A stretch of 64,000 nt of DNA from Methyloligella halotolerans (lineage in GTDB: Bacteria > Pseudomonadota > Alphaproteobacteria > Rhizobiales > Methyloligellaceae). Below, piece after piece: positions 30,566 to 39,239 of the stretch. A program made the translations under genes and the position numbers. The DNA lies in assembly GCF_001708935.1 (NCBI RefSeq), contig NZ_MASI01000001.1, positions 310,001-374,000 of the forward strand, written 5' to 3'. Below the pieces are notes generated by a model, which saw only the letters and a program-made list of their open reading frames with translations, did no database searches and was not told the DNA's origin. Position 1 is the first letter of the stretch. The number at the start of each line of letters is the position of its first letter.

Positions 30566-31354
30566 ATGGATCTGAAACTCGCCGGAAAGCGCGCCCTCGT
30601 GACGGGCTCCACTCAAGGTATCGGCTACGCCATCGCCAAGGGGCTGGCCAATGAAGGCGCGATCGTCATCCTGAACGGCCGCAAGCAGGACAAGCTCGAC
30701 GAGGCCGTGGCCAAGCTCAATGCCGAAGCCAAAGGCGAGGCGATTGGGATCGCCGCCGATGTCGGCACGGCGGAGGGCGCAGAGGAGCTCGCCAAGAAGG
30801 CCGGCCAGGTCGACATCCTGGTGAACAATGCGGGCATCTTTGAGCCGAAGCCGGTGCTTGAGATCGACGACGCGGATTGGCAGCGCTTCTTCGACATCAA
30901 CGTAATGAGCGGCATCCGGCTGACCCGGGCGCTGATGCCCCATATGCTCGATCAGGGTTGGGGCCGTGTGATCTTCATCTCGTCTGAGTCCGGCGTCCAT
31001 ATTCCGCCGGAGATGGTCCATTACGGCATGACGAAAGCGGCGTATCTGGCGCTTGCCCGCGGTTTCGCGGAAAGCTTCCCGGGATCTGGCGTGACGGTGA
31101 ACTCGGTGCTGCCGGGTCCGACCCGGTCGGAAGGCGTCGAGACCTTCCTGGAACAGATGGGCGGCAGCGGCGACGATCCGGAAGCGGTGGAGCGCGACTT
31201 CATCGAAGAGAACCGGCCCACGTCGCTCCTCAAGCGGATGGCCACCACCGAGGAAGTCGCCAACATGGTGGTCTATCTGTGCGGTGAGGGCGCGGCGGCC
31301 ACCAACGGCGCGCCGGTGCGCGTGGACGGCGGTGTGGTCCGCTCCATGGTCTAG
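30566..31354 (+). CDS. SDR family oxidoreductase
   Basis: This 262-residue classical short-chain dehydrogenase/reductase has a Rossmann fold. The cofactor loop is TGSTQGIGYAIAKG, the NNAG motif is VNNAGIFEP, and the catalytic Ser (ISSESG) and YxxxK (YGMTKAA) are all present. Arg33 in LNGRKQDK after the second beta strand favours NADP(H). The substrate is not evident. A strong Shine-Dalgarno sequence (AAGGAGGTG) precedes the ATG. It is 104 bases after metC and convergent with a LysR gene. Confidence 0.88.
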   Translation: MDLKLAGKRALVTGSTQGIGYAIAKGLANEGAIVILNGRKQDKLDEAVAKLNAEAKGEAIGIAADVGTAEGAEELAKKAGQVDILVNNAGIFEPKPVLEIDDADWQRFFDINVMSGIRLTRALMPHMLDQGWGRVIFISSESGVHIPPEMVHYGMTKAAYLALARGFAESFPGSGVTVNSVLPGPTRSEGVETFLEQMGGSGDDPEAVERDFIEENRPTSLLKRMATTEEVANMVVYLCGEGAAATNGAPVRVDGGVVRSMV

Positions 31355-31363
31355 GCGCGGCGA

Positions 31364-32272
31364 TCAGCCCTGAACGATCCCGTCCACCTTGCGCAGCGCC
31401 TGAAGCGAGAAATCGGCAAAGGATCGGACGGCGGGCCGCATGTACCGCGTGGGAAGATAGGTGAGGTGCAGGGGCGTGGCGGCGACCTCGTAATCGGGCA
31501 GCACGCGGACCAGACGTCCTTCCGCCAGATCGTCAGAGACGAGCAGGGTTTGCGCCGTGCCGACGCCCTGCCCGCGCCTCAAGGCCTCCACCAGCACGTG
31601 GGCGTTGTTCGTCTTGAGGATCGGATCCAGGGCCACGTCCACGGATTTCCTGCCGCGCTTCAGCTTCAGGATGCCGGACGGCGACAGCACCGCGTCGGTG
31701 ACGATCGTGTCGTGGTCCCGTAGCGATGAAACGTCGGTCAGCGGCGCGGCGCGCTCGATATACTCCGGCGATGCCACCAGAATGCGCGTGATGAGTCCGA
31801 TCCTGGTCTGGATGAGACCTTGATCGTCGAGTTCACCCATGCGGAAGGCGACGTCCAGGTTCTGCTTCAAGAGATCGGGCGGCTGATTTTCCAGGGTAAG
31901 CTGGACGGCGACGTTCGGATGCTCCTTCTGGAACGCCGCGACGATGCCGCAGAGATAGGTCTCGCCAAGGCAGACCGGACAATGCAGGCGCAGCGGGCCC
32001 GAAATATCGCCCTGCTCGGACCGGATCGACTCCAGCGTGCCGTCGATGGTCGCCAGGGCCGTGCCGGAGCCGGCGTAGAGGCGGCGGCCTGCTTCGGTCG
32101 GGTGGACGGCCCGTCCGTTCCGTTCCAGCAGTTTGGTCCGTGTGTGGGTCTCGAGATTGCGGACCAGCTTGCTGACCGCCGGCTGGGATAGCTTCAAATC
32201 CCGTGCCGCTGCCGTCATCGATCCCGTCTCGATCGTCCTGACGAAAGCGCGGAGCGCGGCGGTGAGATCCAT
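31364..32272 (-). CDS. LysR family transcriptional regulator
   Basis: This 302-residue protein has an N-terminal winged helix-turn-helix (MTAAARDLKLSQPAVSKLVRNLE, about residues 19-41) and a C-terminal periplasmic-binding-like effector domain (about 90-295). It belongs to the group usually found beside oxidoreductases and hydrolases (AaeR/DmlR-like). It is transcribed divergently from the alpha/beta hydrolase gene across 97 bases, the classical layout for a LysR protein and its target. The effector is unknown. Confidence 0.9.
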   Translation of the reverse strand: MDLTAALRAFVRTIETGSMTAAARDLKLSQPAVSKLVRNLETHTRTKLLERNGRAVHPTEAGRRLYAGSGTALATIDGTLESIRSEQGDISGPLRLHCPVCLGETYLCGIVAAFQKEHPNVAVQLTLENQPPDLLKQNLDVAFRMGELDDQGLIQTRIGLITRILVASPEYIERAAPLTDVSSLRDHDTIVTDAVLSPSGILKLKRGRKSVDVALDPILKTNNAHVLVEALRRGQGVGTAQTLLVSDDLAEGRLVRVLPDYEVAATPLHLTYLPTRYMRPAVRSFADFSLQALRKVDGIVQG

Positions 32273-32369
32273 CTATAACCTGTTGGCATGGTTGCTATGA
32301 GCATTCCATGCATAGACGATATGGGCGAGGCTGGCGATCCTCCTGCGCAATCGAAAGCAGGAGGACTTC
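32273..32369. promoter_or_regulatory. divergent LysR/hydrolase promoter region
   Basis: The 97 bases between the two start codons hold both promoters. Near the LysR start a CTATAACC and TTGCTATGAG pair of elements is visible, and GCATTCCATGC-like dyads (GCATGG, CCATGC) at about 32287-32310 are candidate LysR-type sites. The hydrolase has a good ribosome binding site (AGGAGG at about 32360). Confidence 0.4.
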
Positions 32370-33338
32370 ATGACCATTCCCCGCAGGGCCGTTCTCCAAG
32401 GCTCGCTCCACGCCTCCCTTGCCGTTGCCTGCGGGACTGCGGCGCAATCAAACCGAGCCGCGGCACGCCCGGACGAGACGGTCGTTGAGCGGTTTGCCGG
32501 TCTTCCCCATGGTGCGCGGAGCGATTTCGCGCAGATCAATGGCATCCGCATGCATTACGTGACCATGGGATCGGGACCGTTGGTCGTGCTGCTGCATGGC
32601 TGGCCGGAAACGTGGTTCTCCTGGCGCGAGCAGATGCGCCGGCTTGGGAGCGATTTCACGGTCGTCGCACCCGATCTGCGCGGCTGCGGCCTGACGGAGC
32701 TGACCGAGCAAGGCTACGATAAGCGGACGATCGCTGCCGATGTCCGAGGCCTGATCGACCATCTCGGATCGGGACCGGCCCATGTGGTCGGCCACGATAT
32801 GGGTGGCAAGGCTGCTTTCGTTATGGCGCATCTCTATCCCGGGTCCGTCGACAAGCTCGTGCTCGCCGATTGTCTGATTCCCGGCACGGAGAATGCTGAC
32901 GCGCTCAATGGGGGCGCTTGGCATTACGGATTCCATATGGCGGAGGGGATTCCGGAGATGCTGACCAAGGGACGCGAGCGGGACTACATCGCCGCCCAGA
33001 TTGCGCTTTGGACCCGAGGGGACGGCGCGATCTCAGAAGAGGCCATCACCGAGTATGCGGCTCACTACAGTAAGCCCGGAAGGATGACGGCCGGGTTCGA
33101 TTACTATCGCGCCCTGTCGGAAGATGCCGCGCTCGTCGCCTCGTTCGGGGATCGGCGCTTGACCATGCCGGTTATGGCGATCACTGGCCGTCACGGCGTG
33201 GGCGACACCCTCGCCCGCTCGCTTGAGGGCCGAGCCGACGACGTGACGAGCGTGGTCCTGAAGAATTGCGGTCACTTCGTTGCCGAGGAGAAGGCGGAAG
33301 CCTTTGCGCAGGCCGTGTCGCGCTTCCTGATGAGCTGA
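32370..33338 (+). CDS. Tat-exported alpha/beta hydrolase, epoxide-hydrolase/dehalogenase type
   Basis: This 322-residue alpha/beta-hydrolase has HGWPET as the oxyanion HGxP motif and GHDMGG with Asp (not Ser) as nucleophile, as in epoxide hydrolases, haloalkane dehalogenases and haloacetate dehalogenases. The catalytic His is in NCGHFVAEE. The N-terminus MTIPRRAVLQGSLHASLAVAC carries twin arginines and a hydrophobic stretch, so export to the periplasm by Tat is likely; the Cys could be lipidated, though the lipobox is weak. The divergent LysR gene is the likely regulator. The substrate is unknown. Confidence 0.87.
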   Translation: MTIPRRAVLQGSLHASLAVACGTAAQSNRAAARPDETVVERFAGLPHGARSDFAQINGIRMHYVTMGSGPLVVLLHGWPETWFSWREQMRRLGSDFTVVAPDLRGCGLTELTEQGYDKRTIAADVRGLIDHLGSGPAHVVGHDMGGKAAFVMAHLYPGSVDKLVLADCLIPGTENADALNGGAWHYGFHMAEGIPEMLTKGRERDYIAAQIALWTRGDGAISEEAITEYAAHYSKPGRMTAGFDYYRALSEDAALVASFGDRRLTMPVMAITGRHGVGDTLARSLEGRADDVTSVVLKNCGHFVAEEKAEAFAQAVSRFLMS

Positions 33339-33459
33339 ACCACCCCTGTTTCTCCTCCCGATTGCATTTAAGCCTGTCGCAGCTCTCTCCTCCCCAACGG
33401 CGCCGAAACGCGGTATCAGTCGCTCAGTTGGAAGTGGTGTTTCGGGGGAGCGTCTGTCG

Positions 33460-34473
33460 GTGTTTGGGAGTGGTCGTATCGGGTTCGGGATATTGCGTCT
33501 TGTCTGGGCGCTGGCCACGCTGTGGCTGACTGCGCTCGGCGCTGCCCAGCCCGCTGCCGCGGAGCCCGAGCAGGTTCAGATCGGCGCCTATATCAACGAC
33601 ATCCAGCAGCTGGATTTCAAAACCAACAACTACACCGTCGACCTCTATGTGTGGTTCCGCTGGCGGGATCCGAATCTCCGGCCCGATCAGTCCATGGAGT
33701 TCATGAACCGCTACGCTTCGGACGACAATCTCCGTCAGGAGCTCATGGACGAGCCGCAAACGATGCCCGACGGCAGCCTCTACGCGATCATCCGGTATCA
33801 GGGGCGGTTCTCCACCAAGTTCAACCTGGAGGACTACCCTTTCGACACCCAGACCATGACGGTGGTGATGGAGGATACGCTATTGGGCGCGAGCAAGCTC
33901 GGCTACGCGCTCGACGGTCCTACTCCGGTCGAGATGGATCCCGTCCTCACCCTGCCCGGCTTCCAGGTCGGCAAGCCCCACATGCGCGTGGAGCGCCACA
34001 AATATCCGACGGGGTTCGGGGATCTCTCCGTCGGCGATTCGGAGCCCTATTCGCGGGTGGTGCTGTCGATCCCGGTGACGCGACCGGCCGTGGCCATGAC
34101 GATCAAGACCTTCGTGCCGATCCTGCTGATCATCGTCTGCGCCTCCCTCGTCTTCTTCGTGCGGCCGGTCTACGTGGAGGGGCGGATCGGTCTCGGCATC
34201 ACGGCCCTGCTGACCCTGGTGGCGCTGCAGCTCTCGGCGACGTCAGGTCTGCCGGACGTCGACTATCTGACCATGCTGGATAAGGTCTATCTGCTCGCCT
34301 ATCTCTTCATCATCCTGGCGCTCACCCGGATCGTGGCGACGTCGTGGAAGGGCGAGCTCGCCGAGCACGAGGCGGGTATCTCGCGAAACGACCGCCGCTG
34401 GGTGATCTGGCTTCTGGCGACGTATATCGTGGCGAACTTACTGGTGGCGGTTCTCAGCGTCTGGATCGACTGA
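33460..34473 (+). CDS. pentameric ligand-gated ion channel homologue
   Basis: This 337-residue protein has a signal peptide (about 1-34, ending AAAE), an extracellular beta-sandwich (about 38-207) and four helices: M1 210-233, M2 241-262, M3 272-293 and M4 314-334. The superfamily marks are the loop FNLEDYPFDTQ (prokaryotic counterpart of the Cys-loop, without the cysteines), RPA at the start of M1, and an M2 of the form EGRIGLGITALLTLVALQ ending at LP. Glu240 at the inner mouth of M2 is where GLIC has a cation-selecting Glu. There is no large M3-M4 loop. The start is GTG after GGGGGAG. The ligand is unknown. Confidence 0.87.
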   Translation: MFGSGRIGFGILRLVWALATLWLTALGAAQPAAAEPEQVQIGAYINDIQQLDFKTNNYTVDLYVWFRWRDPNLRPDQSMEFMNRYASDDNLRQELMDEPQTMPDGSLYAIIRYQGRFSTKFNLEDYPFDTQTMTVVMEDTLLGASKLGYALDGPTPVEMDPVLTLPGFQVGKPHMRVERHKYPTGFGDLSVGDSEPYSRVVLSIPVTRPAVAMTIKTFVPILLIIVCASLVFFVRPVYVEGRIGLGITALLTLVALQLSATSGLPDVDYLTMLDKVYLLAYLFIILALTRIVATSWKGELAEHEAGISRNDRRWVIWLLATYIVANLLVAVLSVWID

Positions 34474-34489
34474 GACGCGCTCTGCGCGC

Positions 34490-34566
<77 letters not shown>

Positions 34567-34597
34567 GTCCGCGTGCGATCCGCCCGGCGCACGGGCC

Positions 34598-34903
34598 CTA
34601 ATGGGTCCAGCGGTCGGGACGGCCGTATTTGAAATTCTCCGCGTAGGATTTCGGCTTCACCTTGGAGGAATGGGTTTCCTCCAGGCGGAACGGAATGCCG
34701 TGGCGGGTGGCGTAGGCGATGGCCTCTTCCTTGGTGTCGAAGCGCATGCGCACCTGACGCTTGGTGTCGTAGGAGCTCGTCCAGCCCATGAGGGGCTCGA
34801 TGACATTGGGCGTCTCGGGCTCGAACTCGAGCACCCATTCGCGCGTGCCCGCCCTGCCGGATTGCATGGCATTCTTGGCGGGTTGGTGGATGCGAGCGAC
34901 CAT
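34598..34903 (-). CDS. complex I accessory subunit, NDUFS4 (18 kDa) homologue
   Basis: This 101-residue protein of the ETC complex I conserved-region family is the bacterial counterpart of mitochondrial NDUFS4, which stabilises the NADH-binding module. Conserved stretches are WVLEFEPETPN, MGWTSSYDTKRQVRMRFDTKEEAIAYA and PKSYAENFKYGRPDRWTH. I chose the ATG at 34903; upstream in-frame sequence overlaps the tRNA-Pro gene and is not coding. It lies between two tRNA genes, about 15 kb from the nuo operon. Confidence 0.92.
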   Translation of the reverse strand: MVARIHQPAKNAMQSGRAGTREWVLEFEPETPNVIEPLMGWTSSYDTKRQVRMRFDTKEEAIAYATRHGIPFRLEETHSSKVKPKSYAENFKYGRPDRWTH

Positions 34904-34951
34904 CTTTGTCTCACCCTTCGCTTGTCGGCGCCTTGCAGGCTGCCGGCGGAT

Positions 34952-35025
34952 TGGTCGGGGCAGCAAGATTCGAACTTGCGACCCCCTGCTCCCCAAGGTG
35001 CGCTACCAGGCTGCGCTATGCCCCG
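34952..35025 (-). tRNA. tRNA-Pro-like gene missing three bases of the anticodon stem
   Basis: The acceptor CGGGGCA pairs with TGCCCCG, followed by A and CCA. The D arm (AGCGCAGCCTGGTAGCGC) and T arm (GCAAG-TTCGAAT-CTTGC) are those of tRNA-Pro. The anticodon arm reads CACCTTGGGGAGCAGG where CACC-TGC-TTGGGGAGCAGG is expected, so the 5' stem lacks TGC and the gene is 74 rather than 77 bases. As written it cannot form a five-pair anticodon stem. If repaired, the anticodon would be GGG, the same as the intact tRNA-Pro at 62495. Pseudogene, misassembly or genuine oddity cannot be told apart here. Confidence 0.75.
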
Positions 35026-35186
35026 ACGACCGTATCGCGCTTTGGACCGGGATCCTCTGTCGAGGCTTTCCGCCGGGCCGAAGCGCTTGCCTTGGAGATA
35101 CAGGCTTCGCACCTGATCGGCAAGATTCCGAGCGCCGCAGATTGCGCCCAGAGCTTTAAGATCCGATTGCGGCGCGGCGATCCGGG

Positions 35187-35645
35187 CTACCGGCCCGCTT
35201 CGAAGATGACGGCATCGCCGACCTTCAGGCCGATGCGCCTTGCCGTCCCCGCCGCCACCTCCAGAACGCCGATGGCCGGCCCGTTGGACGGAATCTGATC
35301 GAGGGCGAAGGGCTCGGTGCGCTCGGCGATGCGGTTGACCCGCCAATTCTCGCCGATAAACACCATGTCGAGAGACAGATAGGTGTTCTTCATCCACATG
35401 GTGATCTGGTGGGGCTCGTCATAGAGGAAGAGCATGCCCTCGTCCGGGGCCAGATCCCGGCGGAACATCAAGCCCTTGGCTTGCTCCGCTTCGGTCTCCG
35501 TGACCTCCACCGCGAAGGGATAGGTTCCCGTTTCGGTCGTCAGGACCAAGCGGCCCGTCCCCATGGCCGAGGCATGGGGAACGGGATAAATCGCTGCAAG
35601 TCCAAGGAATAGCATGGCCGCGATGATGCGAGCGCTGAACGCCAC
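35187..35645 (-). CDS. DUF192 family exported protein
   Basis: This 152-residue protein has a signal peptide (MAFSARIIAAMLFLGLAAI, cleavage after about residue 27) and a DUF192 domain, with family motifs GLMFRRDLAPDEGMLFLYDEP, MWMKNTYLSLDMVFI and VLEVAAGTARRIGLKVGD. The domain fold is known but its function is not. It is encoded 16 bases downstream of the cold-shock-domain gene, probably in one transcript, an arrangement common in Alphaproteobacteria. Confidence 0.88.
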   Translation of the reverse strand: MAFSARIIAAMLFLGLAAIYPVPHASAMGTGRLVLTTETGTYPFAVEVTETEAEQAKGLMFRRDLAPDEGMLFLYDEPHQITMWMKNTYLSLDMVFIGENWRVNRIAERTEPFALDQIPSNGPAIGVLEVAAGTARRIGLKVGDAVIFEAGR

Positions 35646-35661
35646 GGCCGTACCCCTTGTC

Positions 35662-36234
35662 CTAGTGGGACGACGGTCCGGCCACGCCGTCCGGCCGAAG
35701 CTCCGCCGCCGAGAGGCCCTTGGGACCCTGGCCGAAGCGGACCTGGACGATCTGGCCGGGGCGCAGCTCCGCGAAGCCGAAGCGCCGCAACGTCTCCATA
35801 TGGACGAAGATATCCGAGGTCTGCGGGCCTCTGGTCAGGAAACCGAAGCCGCGCTGACGATTGAACCATTTGACCACCGCGCGTTCCCAGTCGCTTTCGG
35901 GAATGACGGCGGCGTGAGTCCGTTCCGGCAGCTGGGACGGATGCACCGCGGTGGACTCGTCCATCGTGATGATCCGCAGGGCCTGCAGGCCCCGGTCGCG
36001 CCGGGCGGCCTCGCAGACGACGCGGGTCCCCTCATAGGCTGTCTGGTAATTGTCGCGGCGCAAGCAGCTGACGTGAAGAAGCACATCCGGCATGTCGCCG
36101 TCCGGTACGATGAAGCCGTAACCCTTTGATGCGTCGAACCATTTGATCGCGCCGGAGACTTCAATCACCTCGACGGCAGGCTCTTCTTCTTCTCGGCTGT
36201 GGTCCTCTGGTTGTGGCGATTCCTTCGCCCGCAT
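35662..36234 (-). CDS. protein with two cold-shock domains
   Basis: This protein of about 190 residues (ATG at 36234; an upstream start at 36285 would add 17 residues) has two CSD OB-folds. The first carries [18 protein letters not shown] and DVLLHVS (RNP1 and RNP2 like). The second carries [19 protein letters not shown] and DIFVHMETL, joined by a linker with [12 protein letters not shown]. Tandem-CSD proteins are typical of Alphaproteobacteria and bind single-stranded nucleic acids. The acidic N-terminus ([12 protein letters not shown]) is probably disordered. DUF192 follows. Confidence 0.9.
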   Translation of the reverse strand: MRAKESPQPEDHSREEEEPAVEVIEVSGAIKWFDASKGYGFIVPDGDMPDVLLHVSCLRRDNYQTAYEGTRVVCEAARRDRGLQALRIITMDESTAVHPSQLPERTHAAVIPESDWERAVVKWFNRQRGFGFLTRGPQTSDIFVHMETLRRFGFAELRPGQIVQVRFGQGPKGLSAAELRPDGVAGPSSH

Positions 36235-36691
36235 AGCCGCACTCCCCCGCTTGTACTTGGCTATTTCGATCGCTGACGCCTGCACGAATCAGTCGATCTG
36301 CCCTCGGGCGAACATAGCATTGGGTCTTGGGGAGGCCAGTGAAAAATCCTTGGGAATCTTGGCTTCTCCACAAAGGCTCGGCGAGTTATCAGATGTCCCG
36401 AACGCTCCGGTTTAAGCGCATGATCGGCAAGCACTATCGTGCTTTCGAAGGTCTCGAATGGTCCGTTTTGCGCTAGATTTGCTTTTGGCGGCGGCGGGGG
36501 CTGCAAATGCCTCTATCACCATATAAATTCCGTTCCGAGCAAGGCCGTCCGGCGGGGTCCGGCCGAGTTGTGGACGTTGTGCAACAGACGTTGCGAAATC
36601 GCCTCCGGCGCGGTTTCTGTCATGTGGGACAAACCGCCGAGATCGGGCTCGACATCGAGTTGCCGGCACGGCGGACGAGAGGAGGAAGCCT
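36235..36691. other. divergent intergenic region, cold-shock gene / gloA
   Basis: This is about 457 bases between divergent starts. Cold-shock genes often have long 5' leaders, and the minus-strand half could be one. I see only small features: a short dyad TTCGA/TCGAA near 36444-36458 and a G-rich run (GGCGGCGGCGGGGG) near 36488-36500. No additional gene is convincing. A ribosome binding site AGAGGAGG precedes gloA. Confidence 0.4.
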
Positions 36692-37111
36692 ATGAAATAT
36701 CTGCACACTATGGTGCGCGTCGCCGATATCGACGAGTCCCTCGACTTCTACTGCAACAAGCTCGGGCTGAAAGAGACCCGGCGGAAGGAGAGCGAGAAGG
36801 GCCGCTTCACGCTGATCTATCTCGCGGCCCCAGGCGACGACGAGGCCGAGCTGGAGCTCACTTATAATTGGGATCCGGAGGAGTATTCGGGCGGCCGGAA
36901 TTTCGGCCATCTCGCCTATCAGGTGGAGGACATCTACGCGACCTGCGAGCAGCTTCAGAAGAACGGTGTGACCATCAACCGTCCGCCGCGGGACGGCTAC
37001 ATGGCGTTCATCCGCTCGCCCGACGGCATCTCCATCGAGCTTCTGCAGAAGGGCAAGCCCATGCGGCCTCAGGAGCCCTGGGCGTCCATGGAGAATACGG
37101 GAAGCTGGTAG
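36692..37111 (+). CDS. gloA: lactoylglutathione lyase (glyoxalase I)
   Basis: This 139-residue VOC-fold enzyme converts the hemithioacetal of methylglyoxal and glutathione to S-lactoylglutathione. Metal ligands are His5 in KYLHTMVRV, a Glu in AELELTYNW, His in FGHLAYQVEDI and Glu in GISIELLQ. The LDFYCNKLGLKETRR and YMAFIRSPDGISIELLQK blocks identify GloA rather than other VOC enzymes. The length is normal. tRNA-Glu lies convergently 17 bases downstream. Confidence 0.93.
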   Translation: MKYLHTMVRVADIDESLDFYCNKLGLKETRRKESEKGRFTLIYLAAPGDDEAELELTYNWDPEEYSGGRNFGHLAYQVEDIYATCEQLQKNGVTINRPPRDGYMAFIRSPDGISIELLQKGKPMRPQEPWASMENTGSW

Positions 37112-37128
37112 GAAAGCCGGAGAGGCGG

Positions 37129-37203
37129 TGGCACCCCCTAGGGGAGTCGAACCCCTGTTTCCAGGTTGAAAACCTGGCGTCCTAACCGTTAGACGAAGGG
37201 GGC
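37129..37203 (-). tRNA. tRNA-Glu (TTC)
   Basis: This 75-base tRNA has an encoded CCA. The acceptor GCCCCCT pairs with AGGGGGT (G-U at the first pair), the discriminator is G, and the anticodon stem CCAGG/CCTGG encloses TTTTCAA with anticodon TTC. Confidence 0.96.
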
Positions 37204-37335
37204 GTGCCGGCCGCGCCGAACGTGACGTCCGGCTGCGGTTCAAGGGTGCCCATATAGAAAACTTGGAGCCTCGCCGCAAGCGCGCATCGCCGGGTTTTTT
37301 GCGACAAAGGGCCCGGCGCGTGGGTTCGGGAGCCG

Positions 37336-39174
37336 CTATCGCGGCTCGGCGGCGTCCTCGATGGTCAACTCGACCGTTTCCCGCCCCTGCCAGCGGTTGA
37401 TTCGAAGATGGCCTACCACGTGGAGGGGGCGCCCCTCCGCGGCGAGGAGGAGCTTCCCCAGAGGCGCCTCGGCGGCCCGAAACGCGCAGGCATCGAGCCG
37501 TGCGCCATCCGGGCTCTGGAGCCGGCAGCGAATATGGGTTCCCTTCATGACGCGAATCCCGGTGATCCGATGAGCCGGAAAGGCGAAGCGAGGTTTGGGG
37601 TGCCCCATGCCGAAGGGGCCGGCCTGGTCCAGAAGCGCTAGAAGCTCCGGCGTGGCCCCTGCGGCGCTGAGGGCGCCGTCCAGCAGCATTTCGCGAGCCT
37701 CGTCGGCTGCGGCCACACCGTTCCGGAATTGGCTGCAGAGGCTGTCCTCCAGCTCTTGGAGCCGGTCCCGCCGAAGCGCGAAGCCTGCCGCCATGGCATG
37801 GCCGCCGCCTTTGGTGAGCAGCTTCGCCGTCACGCAGTCGCGGATCGCCCGGCCGAGATCGACACCCGCGATGGAGCGGCCCGATCCGGTGCCCTCGCCC
37901 GCTTCGTCCCATGCGATGACCAGGGAGGGACGCCCGAAGCGCTCCGTCACGCGGCTCGAGACGAGGCCCAGCAGCCCCTTATGCCAGCCATCGCCGTGGG
38001 CGATGAGCAGCGGCTTGTCGGGCTCTGCTTCAAGGGCGGCTTCGGCGATTGCGAAGGCCTCCTGAAGCATACTGTCCTCGATGGCCTTCCGCTCGGTGTT
38101 GAGGGCTTCGAGGCGGTCGGCAAGGCTGCGCGCTTCCACGTCGTCGTCGGTGCAGAGCAGCGCCGTACCGAGACCTGAGAAACCGGTGCGGCCGCCCGCA
38201 TTGATCCGCGGACCGAACACGAAGCCGAGGGTGTAGACGCTCGGGGCCTCGTCGATCCTGGACACATCCCCGAGGGCCCGAAGTCCCGGATTTTGCCGAA
38301 GTCTCAGGATCTTGAGCCCTTGGGCCACAAAGGCGCGGTTGATGCCTTGCAACGGCACCACGTCGCAGATCGTCGCCAGGGCCACGAGGTCGAGGAAGCT
38401 CAGTAGGTTGGGTTCGGCCCTATGGTCATAGAACCCCGCTGCCCGGAGTTGGCGGGTCACGGCGACCAGGAACATGAAGACGACGCCGGCGGCGGCAAGA
38501 TGGCCGAGGCCGGAGATGTCGTCCTCCCGGTTCGGGTTCACCACGGCCAGCGCCTCCGGCAGAGTCTCGTCCGCCTGGTGATGGTCGAGGACGATCACAT
38601 CCGCTCCCGCCTCGTTCGCCGCCGCGATGGGCCCATGGGAGGCCGTGCCGCAATCGACGGTGAGGATGAGGGTGGCGCCCTCCTCGCGCAGCCCGAGCAT
38701 GGCGGCATCGGATGGCCCGTAGCCTTCGGTCAGCCGGTCCGGGATGTAGTGCGCAGCTTTCCTGCCGTGGTGGCGGAGAAAGCGCTCTAGGAGTGTGATG
38801 GAGCAGGCCCCGTCCACGTCGTAATCGCCGAAGATGGCGACCGGCTCGTCGTTCCGAATGGCCGCCACGAAGCGCGCGGCGGCGGTCTCCATGTCCTGGA
38901 GGCTCGCCGGGTCCGGCATCAAAGTGCGCAAGGTGGGATTGAAGAAATCTTCGACGGTTTGAGGCTCGGCCCCGCGGGCGGCCAAGACCCGGCCCAGGAT
39001 CTCTGGCAGTCCATTCTGCTGCGCGATCGCGGTGGCGAGATGCTCGCGCGCGGTGTCCAGGCGCTGCCGCCAGCGCCGGCCGCCGGCGGACCGGTCGACG
39101 CCGAGGAAGGCCTCGGTCTCGTCTGCAAATCCGGATGCTCGTTCGGGCAGCACTGCGCCCATGGGGTCACTCAC
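37336..39174 (-). CDS. recJ: single-stranded-DNA-specific exonuclease RecJ
   Basis: This 612-residue 5'-3' ssDNA exonuclease is used in recombination and mismatch repair. DHH-family motifs appear in order: FGDYDVDGACS (motif I), LTVDCGTASHG (II), VLDHHQADE (III, the DHH) and NPNREDD. The DHHA1 domain contains KLLTKGGGHAMAAGFAL, and the C-terminal OB-fold ends with EGRPLHVVGHLRINRWQG. The length is normal. It is downstream of glpX with a 65-base gap. Confidence 0.95.
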   Translation of the reverse strand: MSDPMGAVLPERASGFADETEAFLGVDRSAGGRRWRQRLDTAREHLATAIAQQNGLPEILGRVLAARGAEPQTVEDFFNPTLRTLMPDPASLQDMETAAARFVAAIRNDEPVAIFGDYDVDGACSITLLERFLRHHGRKAAHYIPDRLTEGYGPSDAAMLGLREEGATLILTVDCGTASHGPIAAANEAGADVIVLDHHQADETLPEALAVVNPNREDDISGLGHLAAAGVVFMFLVAVTRQLRAAGFYDHRAEPNLLSFLDLVALATICDVVPLQGINRAFVAQGLKILRLRQNPGLRALGDVSRIDEAPSVYTLGFVFGPRINAGGRTGFSGLGTALLCTDDDVEARSLADRLEALNTERKAIEDSMLQEAFAIAEAALEAEPDKPLLIAHGDGWHKGLLGLVSSRVTERFGRPSLVIAWDEAGEGTGSGRSIAGVDLGRAIRDCVTAKLLTKGGGHAMAAGFALRRDRLQELEDSLCSQFRNGVAAADEAREMLLDGALSAAGATPELLALLDQAGPFGMGHPKPRFAFPAHRITGIRVMKGTHIRCRLQSPDGARLDACAFRAAEAPLGKLLLAAEGRPLHVVGHLRINRWQGRETVELTIEDAAEPR

Positions 39175-39239
39175 GGTCCGTTGGGTCGGGCACGGCTCAG
39201 CCGAGTGCCCGAAAGAGGCTATTCCTAAGACCGTTCAGC

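Noticed and set aside
37260..37325. Terminator between tRNA-Glu and recJ
   Set aside because: CGCCGGG/CCCGGCG arms are present, but the T-run lies inside the loop rather than after the stem on either strand.
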